Of a stretch of DNA of 64,000 nt, positions 45,577 to 54,924 are shown piece by piece. The position numbers were made by a program, and so were the translations under genes. How positions within the stretch are numbered: the stretch's first letter is position 1; each line of letters opens with the position of its first letter. The notes beneath the pieces were generated by a model that worked only from the letters and a program-made list of their open reading frames with translations, had not been told where the DNA came from and made no database searches. Source of the stretch: DATFDN01 sp963762525 (GTDB taxonomy: Bacteria > Pseudomonadota > Alphaproteobacteria > Acetobacterales > Acetobacteraceae); assembly GCA_963762525.1 (NCBI GenBank), contig CAVXKT010000011.1:1116001-1180000 (forward strand). Reading direction: 5' to 3'.

Positions 45577-46896
45577 ATGAACGATATCGAGAATGAGGCT
45601 GCGATAGTGGCAGCTACTGAGGCAGCCTCGATGCAGCGGATCGAACTGGCCGAGACCAACCCGCCGGAAGCCCCTGACGGCGTCGCGGGCGAGGACGACA
45701 AACTCGCGGACGCGCGCAAGCCGGCCCGTCGGCCGCTGCCCGAGGCGCTACCCCGCGATGGTGTCGAGCATGCCGCGCCCTGCGCGTGTCCGGCCTGCGG
45801 CGGCGCGATGCGTAAGCTCGGTGAGGAGGTGACGGAGATCCTGGATTACGTGCCGGGGTCGTTCGGGTGATCCGGCAATGTGCGACCGAAACTCTCGTGC
45901 CGGGCCTGCGAGACAATCGCCGCGGGCGCCGGCCCCGGCCTGCTCGCTCATGTGCTGGTGGCCAAATATTGTGACCATTTGCCGTTGCACCGGCAGGCCG
46001 AGATTTACGCGCGCGAGGATATCGACCTCGCCGCTCGAGGTTGGCCGACATGGTGGGTCAGACGGCCCGGCTGGTGCGGCCGCTGGTCGATGCGCTGGCC
46101 CGGCATGTGATGGCGGGCGAGCGCGTGCATGCCGACGGCACGGTGGTTCCGGTGCTGGAGCCGGGTCTGGGCAAGATCCGCATCGCTCGGCTTTGGACCT
46201 ATGTCCGCGACGACCGGCCGTTTGCCGGGTCTGCGCCGCCGGCAGCGCTCTATCGCTACACCCCGGACCGCAAAGGCGAACACCCGAGGCAGCATCTGCA
46301 GGCATTCCACGGCATCCTGCAGGCCGACGGCTATGCCGGGTTTTCTCGGCTGTACACGAACGGCGGCATTGTCGAGGCCGCCTGCCTGGCGCATGCGCGC
46401 GCAAGTTCTGGGAGCGAGGCGACAAAGTCACCGCTTGCCCGCGAGGCGCTGGACCGGATCGCGGCTCTCTACCGAGGGAGGACGCGCATCTCCGAGGTGA
46501 CATCTGGGGCGGAGAGCAAAAAAAAAAAAAAAAAAAGGCGGTAAGAACGATCTGGCGGCGGCGATCCGCTACGTTATGTCGCGCTGGGAGGCGCTGACGC
46601 TGATCCTGCGCGACGGGCGCGCCTGCATCGACAACTCCGCAGCCGAGCGCGCCATGCGCCCGATTGCGGTCGGCAGGCGCAACTGGACGTTTGCCGGTTC
46701 CGATGCCGGCGGCGAGCGCGCCGCGGCGGCGATCTACAGCCTGATCGAGACGGCCAAGCTGCACGGGCTCGATCCCGAGGCCTACCTGCGCCGCGTCATG
46801 GAGCGCATCGCGGACCACCCAGTGAACCGCATCACGAGCTGCTACCGTGGAACCTCACCAACGTACGATCGACTGGATCAGCGCCTCGCGGCCTGA
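45577..46896 (+). pseudogene. degenerate IS66 transposase (tnpC-like)
   Basis: Fragments in several frames match the intact neighbour copy: ARKPARRPLPEALPRD and ACPACGGAMRKLGEEV (zinc finger), then LLAHVLVAKYCDHLPLHRQ, then MADMVGQTARLVRPLVDALA, then SRWEALTLILRDGRACIDNS and ERAMRPIAVGRRNWTFAGS. Frames change at least three times, and a 19-base A-run marks an internal deletion. The N-terminal 20 codons instead resemble the tnpA start of the other copy. It is clearly inactive. Confidence 0.85.
46518..46536. repeat. poly-A run of 19 bases
   Basis: An uninterrupted run of A, unique in this GC-rich window, exactly where the degenerate IS66 transposase lacks about 50 codons present in the intact copy. 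It may be a slippage product or an assembly artefact at a joined gap. Confidence 0.7.
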
Positions 46897-46977
46897 CCGA
46901 GCGCATCAACAGCGGATCCCCTCGACGCGCAGTAAGCGTCCGCCGGGCGCCGCGGTGATTTCCGTTGCCGCGAGCTT

Positions 46978-48615
46978 TCAGGCGGCGCGGCGCTGATCGA
47001 GCCTGGGGCGAATGTCGGGCAGGTTCCAGGGCAGCAGCTCGGCGACGCGGTTCACCGGATGGTCGGCGATGCGTTCGATGACGCGGCGCAGGTAGGCTTC
47101 GGGGTCGAGCCCGTGCAGCTTGGCCGTCTCGATCAGGCTGTAGATTGCCGCTGCGCGCTCGCCGCCGGCATCCGATCCGGCGAAGGTCCAGTTGCGCCGG
47201 CCGACCGCGATCGGTCGCATGGCGCGTTCCGCGGCGGAGTTGTCGATGCAGGCGCGCCCGTCGCGCAGGATCAGCGTCAGCGCCTCCCATCGCGACAGCG
47301 CGTAGCGGATCGCGGCGGCCAGTTCGCTGCGTCCGGAGATGCGCGAGCGGGTCGCGTCGAGCCAGTCGCGCAACGCCTCCATCAGCGGTGCCGTTTGCTT
47401 GATGCGCGCACACAGGCGCTGATCGGGCGGGCGTCCGCGGATCGTCTCCTCGATCCTGTAGAGCGCGGCGATCCGGTCCAGCGCCTCGCGGGCGAGCGGC
47501 GACTTCGTCGCCTCGTGCACGTCCCAGAACTTGCGTCGCGCATGCGCCAGGCAGGCCGCCTCGACCACGCGGCCGTCGCCGTAGAGACCGGCGAACCCGG
47601 CATACCCATCGGCTTGGAGAATGCCGCGGAATGCCCGCAGATGCTCACGCGGGTGTTCGCCTTTGCGGTCCGGCGAGTAGCGATAGAGCGCGGCCGGCGG
47701 GTCCGTGCCGCCGAACGGCCGGTCGTCGCGCACGTAGAGGCGGAGGGGGTCCAGAGCCGCGCCGTCCGTGTCCTGCCCAGCCCGGGCTCCAGCACCGGCA
47801 CGACGGTGTCGTCGGCATGCACGCGGTCACCGGCCATGACGTGTCGCGCCAGCGCGTCGACGAGAGGCCGCATCAGGCGCGCGGTCTGGCCCACCATGTC
47901 GGCCAGCGTCGAACGGGGCAGGTCGACGTCCTCGCGGGCGTAGATCTCGGCTTGGCGATGCAGCGGCAGATGGTCGCAGTATTTGGCGACCAGCACATGC
48001 GCGAGCAGTCCGGGGCCGGCGCGGCCACGGCGGATCGGCAGGGAGGCCGCCGGCGCCTGCGTGATCGTCTCGCACGACCGGCAGGACAGCTTCGGCCGCA
48101 CATGCCGGATGACGCGGAACGATCCCGGCACGTAGTCAAGGATCTCGGTCACATCCTCCCCCAGGCGACGCAGCGTCCCGCCGCAGGCGAGGCAGGCGCC
48201 GGTCTTGTCGTGGCACGGCGCCGCGTGCTCGACCACGTCGCGCGGCAGCGCCTCGGGCAACGGGCGTCGAACCGGCTTCGACGCCTCGATCGGGGGCTCG
48301 ATGCTGGAATCGTTGGACGGTGCGATCTCGGCCAGCAGTTCGTCGATGTCGGCCAGCGTCAGCTCGAGCTGCTCGATCCTGTCGCGCAGCTTCTCCGAAG
48401 CTGCGGCCGAACGCGACACGCAGTGCGCGGGCGAGCCGTGCCTTGAGCGCCTCGATCTCGAAGCGCTGCTCGACGATGCCGGCACGCGCCGCCGCAAGTT
48501 CGGCGTCCTGGGCGGCAAGCATGGCGTTCTGTGTGGCGAGTTCGGCAGCCTGCGCCGCCACCATTGCCTGCAAGGCGGCGACATCGTTCGGCAGCTCTGC
48601 GGGCGTGATCGCCAT
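46978..48615 (-). pseudogene. tnpC: IS66 transposase TnpC, two frame breaks
   Basis: DDE transposase of about 545 aa. The N-terminal coiled helix (AALQAMVAAQAAELATQNAM) precedes the zinc finger segment TGACLACGGTLRRLGEDV, then LPLHRQAEIYAREDVDLPRS, the catalytic VHADDTVVPVLEPG, DGYAGFAGLY and SAAERAMRPIAVGRRNW. The coding sense changes frame near 48415 and near 47735. Since the element ends and target duplication are intact, these breaks may be technical. Confidence 0.85.
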
Positions 48616-48676
48616 GGGCAGAGGCTCGGCCACGCGCCCGCGTCGCACCAAGCAAAACCCGCAACGCACGGCCGGT

Positions 48677-49024
48677 TCAGCCGGCCATCTCCGGCTGCCA
48701 CGTGCGCGCCGGCGCACGCCAGTCGATGCCCTCGGTCAGCATCGAGAGCTGCGCCGGCGTCAGCGACACCGCGCCCTCGCCGGTCGCCGGCCACACGAAG
48801 TGTCCACGCTCCAGGCGCTTGGCGTAGAGCACCAGTCCCTGACCATCCCAGAACAGCAGCTTGATCAGATGACCCCGACGACCGCGGAAGGCGAAGACCT
48901 GGCCGCTGAACGGGTCGCGGTTGAGCTGTTGCGATACCAGAGCGGCCAGCCCGTCGAAGCCGCGCCGCATGTCGGTCGCTCCGGCGACCAGCCAGATCCT
49001 GACCCCCGCCGGCGGCGCGATCAT
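48677..49024 (-). CDS. tnpB: IS66 accessory protein TnpB
   Basis: Protein of 115 aa, intact. The family signature GVRIWLVAGATDMRRGFDGLA is followed by DPFSGQVFAFRGRRGHLIKLL and GLVLYAKRLERGHFVWP. Required for IS66 transposition with TnpA and TnpC. Its ATG overlaps the tnpA stop. Confidence 0.93.
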   Translation of the reverse strand: MIAPPAGVRIWLVAGATDMRRGFDGLAALVSQQLNRDPFSGQVFAFRGRRGHLIKLLFWDGQGLVLYAKRLERGHFVWPATGEGAVSLTPAQLSMLTEGIDWRAPARTWQPEMAG

Positions 49025-49402
49025 CCGCGCAGCGCCGTCAGCACCCGCCGCAGTGCCGCCAGGCTCACGTCGCCATCGACGCGAACTCGCACGCCGCCGC
49101 TCAGCTCGATCTCGATCAGTCCGCCGCCTGGGGCTTCAACTGCCGGTCGGGCCGCTGTGCGACTGCTTCTCGGTTGGCCGCGGTTCGCTCACCCGCACCG
49201 GCACAAGCCGAACCGCCGACCCCGCGCCAGCCTGCGGTGCCGTCACACGCCGCCATCGATAGATCAGACTGGTGCAGATGCCATGCCGGCGTGCCAGCTC
49301 CTGCACCCGTGTCCCGGGCACCATGCACTCCGCCACCACGCGCGCCCGGAACGCCGCATCGTGTGCCCGGCGACGCTCGCCGACGATCTCGATCCGCTGC
49401 AT
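49021..49402 (-). pseudogene. tnpA: IS66 TnpA, frameshifted
   Basis: Helix-turn-helix protein of about 126 aa. The first frame gives RRRAHDAAFRARVVAEC, then RVQELARRHGICTSLIYRWR. Near 49155 the sense passes to another frame, which encodes GGGLIEIELSGGVRVRVDGD and LAALRRVLTALRG and stops at 49021. One indel explains the break. Confidence 0.82.
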
Positions 49403-49546
49403 CGAGCTGCATCTGTGGCAGCCACTGTGGCTGCCACATTCGCAGCCTCATCCCGGGTCTCGTCCATGCCGCGCAGAACACTGGCCGAAGCTTAAGCGAG
49501 CAAGGCGCCTTTGGGCGGACGCTTACGACGCGCACCGGACGCTTAC

Positions 49547-50184
49547 GCTGCAAATGCCGAACACGCGCTCCATCCAGCCGCGGCCCTGCGGCACATAGGT
49601 GGGATGTGGCGGATGCAGAGCCGGGCCAACGCCTGGCCCATCTGTGTCGGCTGCCGCTTGTCGGCCTTAGCCCCCGCCTCGGGGGTCACGAAGTAATGCG
49701 AACCGCCGTAGGTGTAGAGCGCGCCGAACAGCCCGTATGCGGCAATCGCCTCCTGCAGCCCGAGGAAGCTCGGCATGATAACTTCCTGCTCTATCAGGAT
49801 CGCCGAGTAGCTCGCGCCGGCAGCATCATCCAGCGTCACCATTAGATCGAGATCATGGTCGAGTGCGCCGGTCCAGCGATGCGTCAATCCATCCCCCGGA
49901 TCAAGTCCAGGGGCAGGCTCTGAAACAGCATCATCCCCGGCAACGGACGGCGCGGCCGCTCCTTGCAGCGCTGGCCGCGCCGCTTGGCCTTCGGTCACCA
50001 GCCCGGCCGGTTGCAGCGCCAGCCGCGTCACCGCGTAGCACTGCGTGTAGTTGTGCCGCTTCCGCAGCTCCTTGGGGAAGTGCCTAACCGTGAAGTCGCC
50101 ATACTCCTCGCGGTAAAGTCGCTGCATCCCCTCCAGCTGGCTCTCCGGCGCACACCGTCTCGACGCGCGGCTAAGCCGGCGGGT
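49547..50184 (-). pseudogene. ISNCY-family transposase, interrupted and truncated
   Basis: The middle of a DDE transposase: RLYREEYGDFTVRHFPKELR, GDGLTHRWTGALDHDLDLMV, TLDDAAGASYSAILIEQE and GLFGALYTYGGSHYFVTPEA, as in ISNCY elements. It is cut on the left exactly at the old IS66 target duplication. The remaining end, which reads LQQRLPPELRHAAIT, lies at 45450-45518 on the minus strand. On the right it is cut by the IS3-type element, and its N-terminus is not found. Confidence 0.75.
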
Positions 50185-50262
50185 TGAAGTGGACCCCGTT
50201 GGTGGGACCACGGTTGCGGGTTTCCCGGTTGGAGGTTCGGCCGTTCCGCGCGCCTCTCTTTC

Positions 50263-51212
50263 CTAAGCAATCAATGGTTCTTGTTGCGGTGGTGGCGGCT
50301 GTGGGCATGTGGACAACGCGCCGGCGTTGTCCAAGCGCAGCGTCATGTCCACAGCCGTTTCGCCGAGCGCGCCGGTCGTGCCCTCCCGCCAGACTATCAT
50401 TGGCGCCCGGCCGGCGAGTGCTTGATGTGGGCGTCGCGTATTGTAGAAGGCGATCCACGCGCCGATGCCGGCCTTGGCCTCGCGCCCACCGGCGTAGGCT
50501 CTGAGATGGATGTCCTCGTATTTGAGCGAGCGCCACAGCCGTTCGATGAAGACGTTGTCCATCCAGCGTCCGCGCCCGTCCATGGAGATGCGGATGCCCG
50601 CGGCCGCGAGCGCGCCGGTGAAGGTGGCACTGGTGAACTGGCTGCCCTGGTCGGTATTGAAGATGTCGGGCTTGCCGAAGCGCGCCAATGCCTCCTCGAC
50701 CGCGCCGACGCAGAAGGACACGTCCATCGTGTTCGAAAGCCGCCAGGCAAGCACCGCCCGGCTGGCCCAATCGATCACCGCCACGAGGTAGAGGAATCCT
50801 CGCCCGATCGAGACATCGGTGATGTCGGCAGCCCACACCTGATTGGGCCGGTCGATCGCCGTGCCGCGCAACAGGTAGGGAAAGATCCGATGCCCCGGCG
50901 CCGGCTTGCTGGTCCTCGGCTTCGGGCCCAGCGCCGCGATGCCCATCGTCCGCATCAATCGGCGGATGCGCTTGCGGTTGACCGGCCGGCCTTCCGCTCC
51001 CGGCAGCGCCGTCATCCGGCGAGAGCCGAGGAACGGCCAAGCCAGGAACAACTCGTCGATCCGCCGCATCAGCGAAAGATCGTCGTCATCGGCCGGCGCG
51101 CCGGCCTGCGATAGACGCCCGAGCGCGGCACTCCGAGCAGTTCGCATTGTCGGCGCACCGACAACCGGCCTCTCTCGCGGTCGACGAGCGCCCGGCGGTC
51201 CGGGGCGCTCAT
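50263..51212 (-). pseudogene. IS3-family transposase OrfB, frameshifted near the N-terminus
   Basis: Integrase-like DDE transposase of about 316 aa. Its first frame starts MSAPDRRALVDRERGRLSV and RRQCELLGVPRSGVYR. Near 51107 it passes to a second frame with AGAPADDDDLSLMRRIDELF. The catalytic core is VWAADITDVS, FNTDQGSQFTS and DNVFIERLWRSLKYEDI, followed by FYNTRRPHQAL. OrfA and OrfB overlap at ATGA, and a T TTT TTA heptamer (51230-51236) may allow -1 fusion. The N-terminal break is probably one indel. Confidence 0.83.
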
Positions 51213-51496
51213 CTTCCGGACCTCCTGGCTAAAAAATCCCCCTCCACGATCAGCTCGCCGATCTTCGCGTGCAGCTTTTCGATCTCGCGGTCTCGATCCG
51301 CCGCCGCATCGCCCGCGCCGCTCTCGAAGGCGCGTGCCGCCTGATCCAGGAGTTGCTTCTTCCAGGCGTAAATCTGGTTCGAGTGCAGGTCGTAACGCTG
51401 CGCCAGATCGGCCACCGTCGCCTGCTCACGCAGCGCCTTCAAGGCGACCTTCGCCTTCAGCGCCACATCCAATCGCCGTCTCGTTCTCTTCGTCAT
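51209..51496 (-). CDS. IS3-family transposase OrfA
   Basis: Helix-turn-helix protein of 95 aa: LDVALKAKVALKALREQATV and LAQRYDLHSNQIYAWKKQLL form the DNA-binding region, followed by a leucine-zipper-like helix (RDREIEKLHAKIGELIVEGD). Ends just before the OrfB start. The end GDFLARRSGR contains a TTTTTTA slippery run. Confidence 0.9.
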   Translation of the reverse strand: MTKRTRRRLDVALKAKVALKALREQATVADLAQRYDLHSNQIYAWKKQLLDQAARAFESGAGDAAADRDREIEKLHAKIGELIVEGDFLARRSGR

Positions 51497-51818
51497 CGTC
51501 CGCTCCGTCTAACACGACGGAACGGCGTCCCCTCCAACTAAGCCGCCGGTCCCAAATCCAGGGTCCACTTCAGGGGTTCCCAACCCGCCGGCACCCGCAT
51601 CCTCGGGACGTCCCTGCAGCCGCCGGAAATGCCGCGCCGATCCCCCCAGCAACTCGCGCAGCCGCCTCCAGAACAGGCGGCGAGCAATCCGGGCAACTTA
51701 CGCGCTACGAAAGGCGGACACCAAACGCGCTCCCAACAGATATTTTCTGCCGGTCTTTACCGACGGCGGGCAAACAGGCCATGTTGAGGCTTTGAGAGAG
51801 TTGGTTCCATGACCACAC

Positions 51819-52298
51819 ATGCACACCCGCGACGCCAACGGTCGTCCGAATTGGCGGAATAATGGTGTTCGCGTCATAAAACGTGATCAGCTCAATTCCA
51901 ATACAGCGCAGACTCCCGGAATGAGCCGCGCCGCCGCGATCAATGCCGCCAGGGTTGGCGCTCAAAAGATTTGGGCGGGAACGGTCAGTATTGACGCAAA
52001 TGCGAAAACAGGCGCCCATCACCATGGGGCGCTGGAGAGCGTAATATTCGTGATAAGTGGCAAGGCGAGGATGCGGTGGGGCGAGCGCCTCGAGTTCGTT
52101 GCTGAGGCCGAGCCGGGAGACTTTATCTTCGTTCCCCCTTATGTCCCTCATCAGGAGATCAATGCCAGCCCCGATGAACGGCTTGAGTGCGTACTCGTCC
52201 GGAGCGACAATGAAGCTGTGGTCGTCAATCTAGACCTTCAACCGGTGGAAGAACCTGAAGAGGTCTTCTGGGTGGATCCGATTCACCCACATCCGTAA
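51819..52298 (+). CDS. cupin domain-containing protein
   Basis: Protein of 159 aa of a conserved bacterial cupin family. The core is GAQKIWAGTVSIDANAKTGA, with the histidine-rich HHHGALESVIFVISGKARMR and PGDFIFVPPYVPHQEINA. Metal-type ligands are the three histidines and a glutamate in motif 1 and a histidine in motif 2. The first ATG is 51819. It lies about 100 bases outside the insertion-sequence island. Substrate unknown. Confidence 0.83.
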   Translation: MHTRDANGRPNWRNNGVRVIKRDQLNSNTAQTPGMSRAAAINAARVGAQKIWAGTVSIDANAKTGAHHHGALESVIFVISGKARMRWGERLEFVAEAEPGDFIFVPPYVPHQEINASPDERLECVLVRSDNEAVVVNLDLQPVEEPEEVFWVDPIHPHP

Positions 52299-52345
52299 GT
52301 CCCTCATTGAGAACCGGCCAAATCCATCTTGCATCCGATGCTGAT

Positions 52346-53761
52346 CTAATCCGCCGCCGCGGTGCGTTCCGCGTTCAGTTTCCCTCGGAGAGCGGTCGCA
52401 ACATCATCGATCAGCTTTTCCCATGCGCCCGGTTGCCCCTGCCGAAAAAGGCGCACCGTCGGATACCAAGGTAAATCGGAGCGATCTAATAGCCAACGCC
52501 AGTCGCTAGCTCTGGGCAACATGATCCACGTAGGTTTTCCAAGCGCCCCCGCAAGGTGGCCGATCGACGTATCTACTGTGATAACAAGATCCAAATTAGC
52601 GATCAGAGCAGCCGTATCATCAAACCCCTGAAGCTGGGAGGAAATGTCCATCATTCCGGGGAAGTGGGCGATCCAGCCGGCATCGGCTCCGAGGATCGGC
52701 TTTTGCAACGATACATAGCGCGCGGTCCGCGTGGCCGCGAGCGGCACTAGTCGCTCGAGGCCGATGGAGCGGCGGCGATCATTCGGGTGGCTCGAACGAC
52801 CGCTCCATGCAAGTCCAATTCGCAAGATGCCGGAGAAATGTTGAGCCTGGAGCCAACTAGCCCAGGCCGTTACCCGAGCCGGATCAGGTTGCAGATAGGG
52901 AACCGCGTTCGGTATTGTGCCGAGCGTGGTCCGGAAAACCAGCGCAAGGCTCGATAACCGGCAATAAGCGGCATGGCCGGGGATATCGTTCCAGCGTTGG
53001 AAGCTCTGCGTGACACCCGGAATTCGCGCGAGCAGTGGCGCGAGTTCGGCACTGCACCCCAGCAACACCTCCTTGAAGTGTTCCGCTACCCTCGGTATAT
53101 AGCGCGCGAATTGAATCGTATCTCCGTATCCTTGGTCTCCGATTAGCAGGATCTTGCCGTCTGGAACCCGCATCCCGGTCCAAGGCGCCGACGTGATCTT
53201 CGGCATCTGGCCTCGACCTGCCTCGGTATGGTTACGCCATTCGTATTCAATCCATCCGGGATCAAACTCACCTTGCGCGAGTAGAATCTGCGCCAGCGCG
53301 AGATGCGCGTCGGCATGTTGGTCGTTCAATCCGATCGCTCGAAGGAGGCAGGCAACAGCGCGCTCCCGGTCGTCCACATCGATTAGGACGAGAGCCAAGT
53401 TCACTAGATTGTCAGGCGCATCCGGAGCCAGGCGAATCGCTTCGCGACCAGCTCTCAAGGCCGACTCCATTCGGTTGGTAATGCGGTAAAGACTACAAAG
53501 ATTGGCATGCCAAGCAGCCACCCCGGGCTGTCGCCTTATCGCCGCTTCCAGCAATTCGATTGCGGAGTCCACCTCCCCCTGGTGGGCGTGAACGATCCCT
53601 AGCAGCGCCATGGCGGTGGGTTGCTCGGGGGCGACCGCAAGTACATCGCGGCAAATCCCCCCGGCTTCTCCAAATCGCTTCCCTTGCGCTGCAGATTGAG
53701 CTCTTGCCAAAGCCAGTTCGGGTGTTTCTGGCCCATGCGGAATCGAAGCGACAGAGCTCAT
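52346..53761 (-). CDS. TPR-repeat protein with GT9-like C-terminal domain
   Basis: Protein of 471 aa. Residues 15-180 form several tetratricopeptide repeats (LALARAQSAAQGKRFGEAGG, AMALLGIVHAHQGEVDSAIE, NLVNLALVLIDVDDRERAV). The C-terminal half carries GKILLIGDQGYGDTIQFARY, typical of ADP-heptose-type glycosyltransferases, and DLVITVDTSIGHLAGALGKP near the end. This layout is common in alphaproteobacterial surface-sugar proteins. Acceptor unknown. Base composition is visibly less GC-rich than the surrounding chromosome. Confidence 0.78.
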   Translation of the reverse strand: MSSVASIPHGPETPELALARAQSAAQGKRFGEAGGICRDVLAVAPEQPTAMALLGIVHAHQGEVDSAIELLEAAIRRQPGVAAWHANLCSLYRITNRMESALRAGREAIRLAPDAPDNLVNLALVLIDVDDRERAVACLLRAIGLNDQHADAHLALAQILLAQGEFDPGWIEYEWRNHTEAGRGQMPKITSAPWTGMRVPDGKILLIGDQGYGDTIQFARYIPRVAEHFKEVLLGCSAELAPLLARIPGVTQSFQRWNDIPGHAAYCRLSSLALVFRTTLGTIPNAVPYLQPDPARVTAWASWLQAQHFSGILRIGLAWSGRSSHPNDRRRSIGLERLVPLAATRTARYVSLQKPILGADAGWIAHFPGMMDISSQLQGFDDTAALIANLDLVITVDTSIGHLAGALGKPTWIMLPRASDWRWLLDRSDLPWYPTVRLFRQGQPGAWEKLIDDVATALRGKLNAERTAAAD

Positions 53762-53839
53762 GAGTCGCTGTCGCCCCTGAAGACGCGGCGACCGGATCGA
53801 CCAAGCCTGCGGACTTTCACGCTCGATGCTCCACGGTCA

Positions 53840-54835
53840 TCAGAAGGTCAGCAGCCGGGCGATATCCCTACCCCGGTCAGCCGGCGCCTCGAAGTCCAAT
53901 ATCGGCCCGACCGGGACGATGCCGCTCGAATCCAAATGATGGTGACTTAAATAGTAATGCCGCTTTATATGCATGAAATTGACGGTAGCCGCTATACCAG
54001 GCCACTGATAGAGGTCGCGAGTGTAGGCCCACAGTCGTGGATAGTCGACAATTTGCCGCAGATTGCATTTGAAGTGTCCAAAATAAACGCAGTCAAAGCG
54101 AATGAGTGTTGTAAATAGACGAATGTCCGCCTCGGTAAGCTGGTCCCCACATAAAAAGCGCTCCTGCGAGAGACGTTGCTCGAGCCAATCCAATGTGTCG
54201 AAGATGGGCCCGATCGCCTCTTCGTACGCAAGCTGAGTTCGCGCAAAACCGGCTCTGTAAACGCCATTGTTGAGCGTGCTGTAAACGCGCGCGTTAACCG
54301 CGTCTATAACTTCGCGTCGGAGGGACGGATACAGGTCGCCCGGATGGGCGCCAACTCCATCAAAGGCGCTATTGAACATGCGCAGTATTTCGGAGGATTC
54401 GTTGCTCACAATAGCCTGGGTGTGTCGATCCCAAAGCACCGGAACAGAAGCAGGACCGGTATAAGCGCTATCCGCGCGGGAATATATTTCGTGCAAGAAA
54501 CGGCTATTGAACAGCGGATCGGGCAGCACCCCTTCACCCGGATTGAACGTCCATCCCTGATCCCCCATGAGCCAGTGAGTCACGGAAATCGAGACGATCT
54601 CCTCCAATCCCTTCAGCACGCGCATTATCATCGTCCGATGCGCCCAAGGACAAGCAAGAGAGACATACAGGTGATAGCGACCTCTTGCCGCGGCGAACCC
54701 GTCATGGCCGGTCGGGCCGGGGCGACCATCGGGAGTTACCCAATTCCGAAAGGCGGATTCGACACGGACGAATTCGCCGCCCGGCGTCCGGTCGGGTTCT
54801 CGCTCGTGCCAAATGCCGTCAATCAGAAGGCCCAT
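53840..54835 (-). CDS. glutathionyl-hydroquinone reductase (Xi-class GST)
   Basis: Cytosolic enzyme of about 331 aa that reduces glutathionyl-hydroquinones. The catalytic cysteine is in YVSLACPWAHRTMIM. The GST C-terminal helices include DTLDWLEQRLSQERFLCGDQ and LTEADIRLFTTLIRFD, and the family tail reads MHIKRHYYLSHH. MGLLIDG at 54835, with GGAGTG in front, is preferred to the ATG four codons earlier. The gene has a lower GC content than its neighbours, a sign of possible transfer. Confidence 0.88.
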   Translation of the reverse strand: MGLLIDGIWHEREPDRTPGGEFVRVESAFRNWVTPDGRPGPTGHDGFAAARGRYHLYVSLACPWAHRTMIMRVLKGLEEIVSISVTHWLMGDQGWTFNPGEGVLPDPLFNSRFLHEIYSRADSAYTGPASVPVLWDRHTQAIVSNESSEILRMFNSAFDGVGAHPGDLYPSLRREVIDAVNARVYSTLNNGVYRAGFARTQLAYEEAIGPIFDTLDWLEQRLSQERFLCGDQLTEADIRLFTTLIRFDCVYFGHFKCNLRQIVDYPRLWAYTRDLYQWPGIAATVNFMHIKRHYYLSHHHLDSSGIVPVGPILDFEAPADRGRDIARLLTF

Positions 54836-54924
54836 CGGACACTCCATTGGAGTGAGGAAGACAACGCGCGTCCTCCGAGCGCCGCCAGATCATGAAGGCG
54901 AGACGGGATGCGGCGTCAAGCGCC

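Larger units (their letters stand above)
46932..49526 (-). mobile_element. IS66-family insertion sequence, complete (2595 bp)
   Basis: Inverted ends GTAAGCGTCCGCC at both termini, flanked by the exact 8-base target duplication GACGCGCA (46924-46931 and 49527-49534). It encodes tnpA, tnpB and tnpC on the minus strand. The target lies inside the older IS66 copy near its right end. Perfect target duplication indicates a recent insertion. Confidence 0.92.
45519..49546 (+). mobile_element. older IS66-type element, internally deleted and interrupted
   Basis: Left end GTATGCGTCCGG (45519-45530) and right end the complement of GTAAGCGTCCGG (ending 49546), flanked on both sides by the same 8 bases, GCTGCAAA (45511-45518 and 49547-49554). 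IS66 elements duplicate 8 bases, so this is an insertion. Internally the start of tnpA is fused to tnpC, and tnpB is missing. The newer IS66 sits 20 bases from its right end. Confidence 0.82.
50185..51572 (-). mobile_element. IS3-family insertion sequence
   Basis: Ends are TGAAGTGGACCC (50185) and its complement GGGTCCACTTCA (ending 51572). A further block, GTGGGACC on the left and the complement of TTTGGGACC on the right, extends the terminal similarity. It encodes OrfA and OrfB on the minus strand. No clear target duplication was seen by eye. Confidence 0.8.
45339..51720. mobile_element. nested insertion-sequence island with ISNCY-type ends
   Basis: The island is bounded by an 18-base inverted repeat, TGTCCGCCCTTCGTAGCG at 45339-45356 and its complement at 51703-51720 (17 of 18 match). 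Inside lie, from left, a short 3' piece of an ISNCY-type transposase gene, an old IS66 (45519-49546) that contains a newer IS66 (46932-49526), the middle of the ISNCY gene, an IS3-type element (50185-51572) and 130 bases of unassigned DNA. I infer that the outer repeat is the end of the ISNCY element; its transposase N-terminus is missing. Confidence 0.6.
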
